Translations under genes and position numbers: made by a program
Shown: in pieces, positions 63,961-64,000 of the stretch
Layout: every line of letters starts with the position of its first letter
How positions within the stretch are numbered: the first letter of the stretch is position 1
Source of the DNA: Halorhabdus sp. CBA1104
GTDB taxonomy: Archaea > Halobacteriota > Halobacteria > Halobacteriales > Haloarculaceae
Length of the DNA: 64,000 nt
Assembly: GCF_009690625.1 (NCBI RefSeq)
Contig: NZ_CP033878.1
Location: 2,418,001 to 2,482,000 of the forward strand
Direction: 5' to 3'
The notes under the pieces: generated by a model
Databases searched by the model: none
What the model was told of the DNA's origin: nothing
The model's input: only the letters and a program-made list of their open reading frames with translations

Positions 63961-64000
63961 CTAGGGTTCGTCGCTGAATAGATCGCGCATGATCTTTGCT
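63961..64000 (-). CDS. 3' end of a gene cut by the right window edge
   Basis: The minus-strand frame at the edge encodes ...AKIMRDLFSDEP and ends in TAG at 63961-63963. It is the last part of a gene transcribed in the same direction as the molybdoenzyme operon. Family and length cannot be told. Confidence 0.4.
   Translation of the reverse strand, partial: AKIMRDLFSDEP

Noticed and set aside
1-64000. CRISPR array near the Cas4-like gene
   Set aside because: No regularly spaced direct repeats were seen anywhere in the window.

Overview
The window reads as a halophilic archaeon of class Halobacteria. It is high in GC, its predicted proteins are rich in Asp and Glu, and it carries haloarchaeal families: GlyRS, Hef, a LysW-dependent arginine cluster, a TrmB regulator, Tat-exported proteins and many small DUF proteins. 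The GH13/GH31 glucosidase block would suit a saccharolytic genus such as Halorhabdus. That genus guess is inference.

Layout. 1-4.5 kb: a cluster with a HEAT-repeat protein, an 83-aa protein, a tiny coupled ORF and a radical SAM/SPASM enzyme, followed by a MOSC protein, two DUF2249 proteins, a peptide ending in CGCGGH and a universal stress protein. I read this as a peptide-modification (RiPP-type) neighbourhood. 4.6-13.8 kb: housekeeping (protoporphyrinogen oxidase, Cmi4-like protein, a Cas4-like protein without its catalytic residues, Sua5 with a Cys-less peroxiredoxin-like protein and a thioredoxin-fold protein, a CBS membrane protein, a PiT phosphate transporter, Upp, an IMPACT protein). 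13.9-17.8 kb: exported and membrane proteins, including a lipoprotein and a DyP-like protein that recall an iron-uptake pair. 18.4-25.5 kb: a more accessory stretch with an alcohol dehydrogenase, an IS605-type TnpB remnant, a HisRS carrying a 288-residue N-terminal extension, FBP aldolase/phosphatase and a ribbon-helix-helix/nucleotidyltransferase fusion.

25.6-31.5 kb: a minus-strand run of CBS protein, GlyRS, a dolichol-kinase-like protein and the Hef helicase/nuclease. 32-35 kb: serA and thrC. 35.3-44.1 kb: a tightly overlapping arginine operon argG-argH-argX-argC-argB-argD-argE-argF, in which the lysW carrier gene usually found between argH and argX is absent. 44.4-49.6 kb: small membrane protein, 2'-5' ligase-like protein, site-2 protease with CBS domains, Ski2-like helicase, and a Gln/Gly-rich membrane protein.

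49.8-57.6 kb: an alpha-glucoside cluster with two tandem GH13 glucosidases, a divergent TrmB-type regulator and a GH31 enzyme. 57.6-58.1 kb: a BofA-like membrane protein and tRNA-Pro(UGG). 58.5-63.9 kb: a DMSO-reductase-type molybdoenzyme operon (84-aa protein, catalytic subunit, Fe-S subunit, NrfD-type membrane anchor, TorD-like chaperone). A repeated 8-bp motif flanks the TATA-like box of that operon. All family names come from reading the translated sequences; no database search was run.
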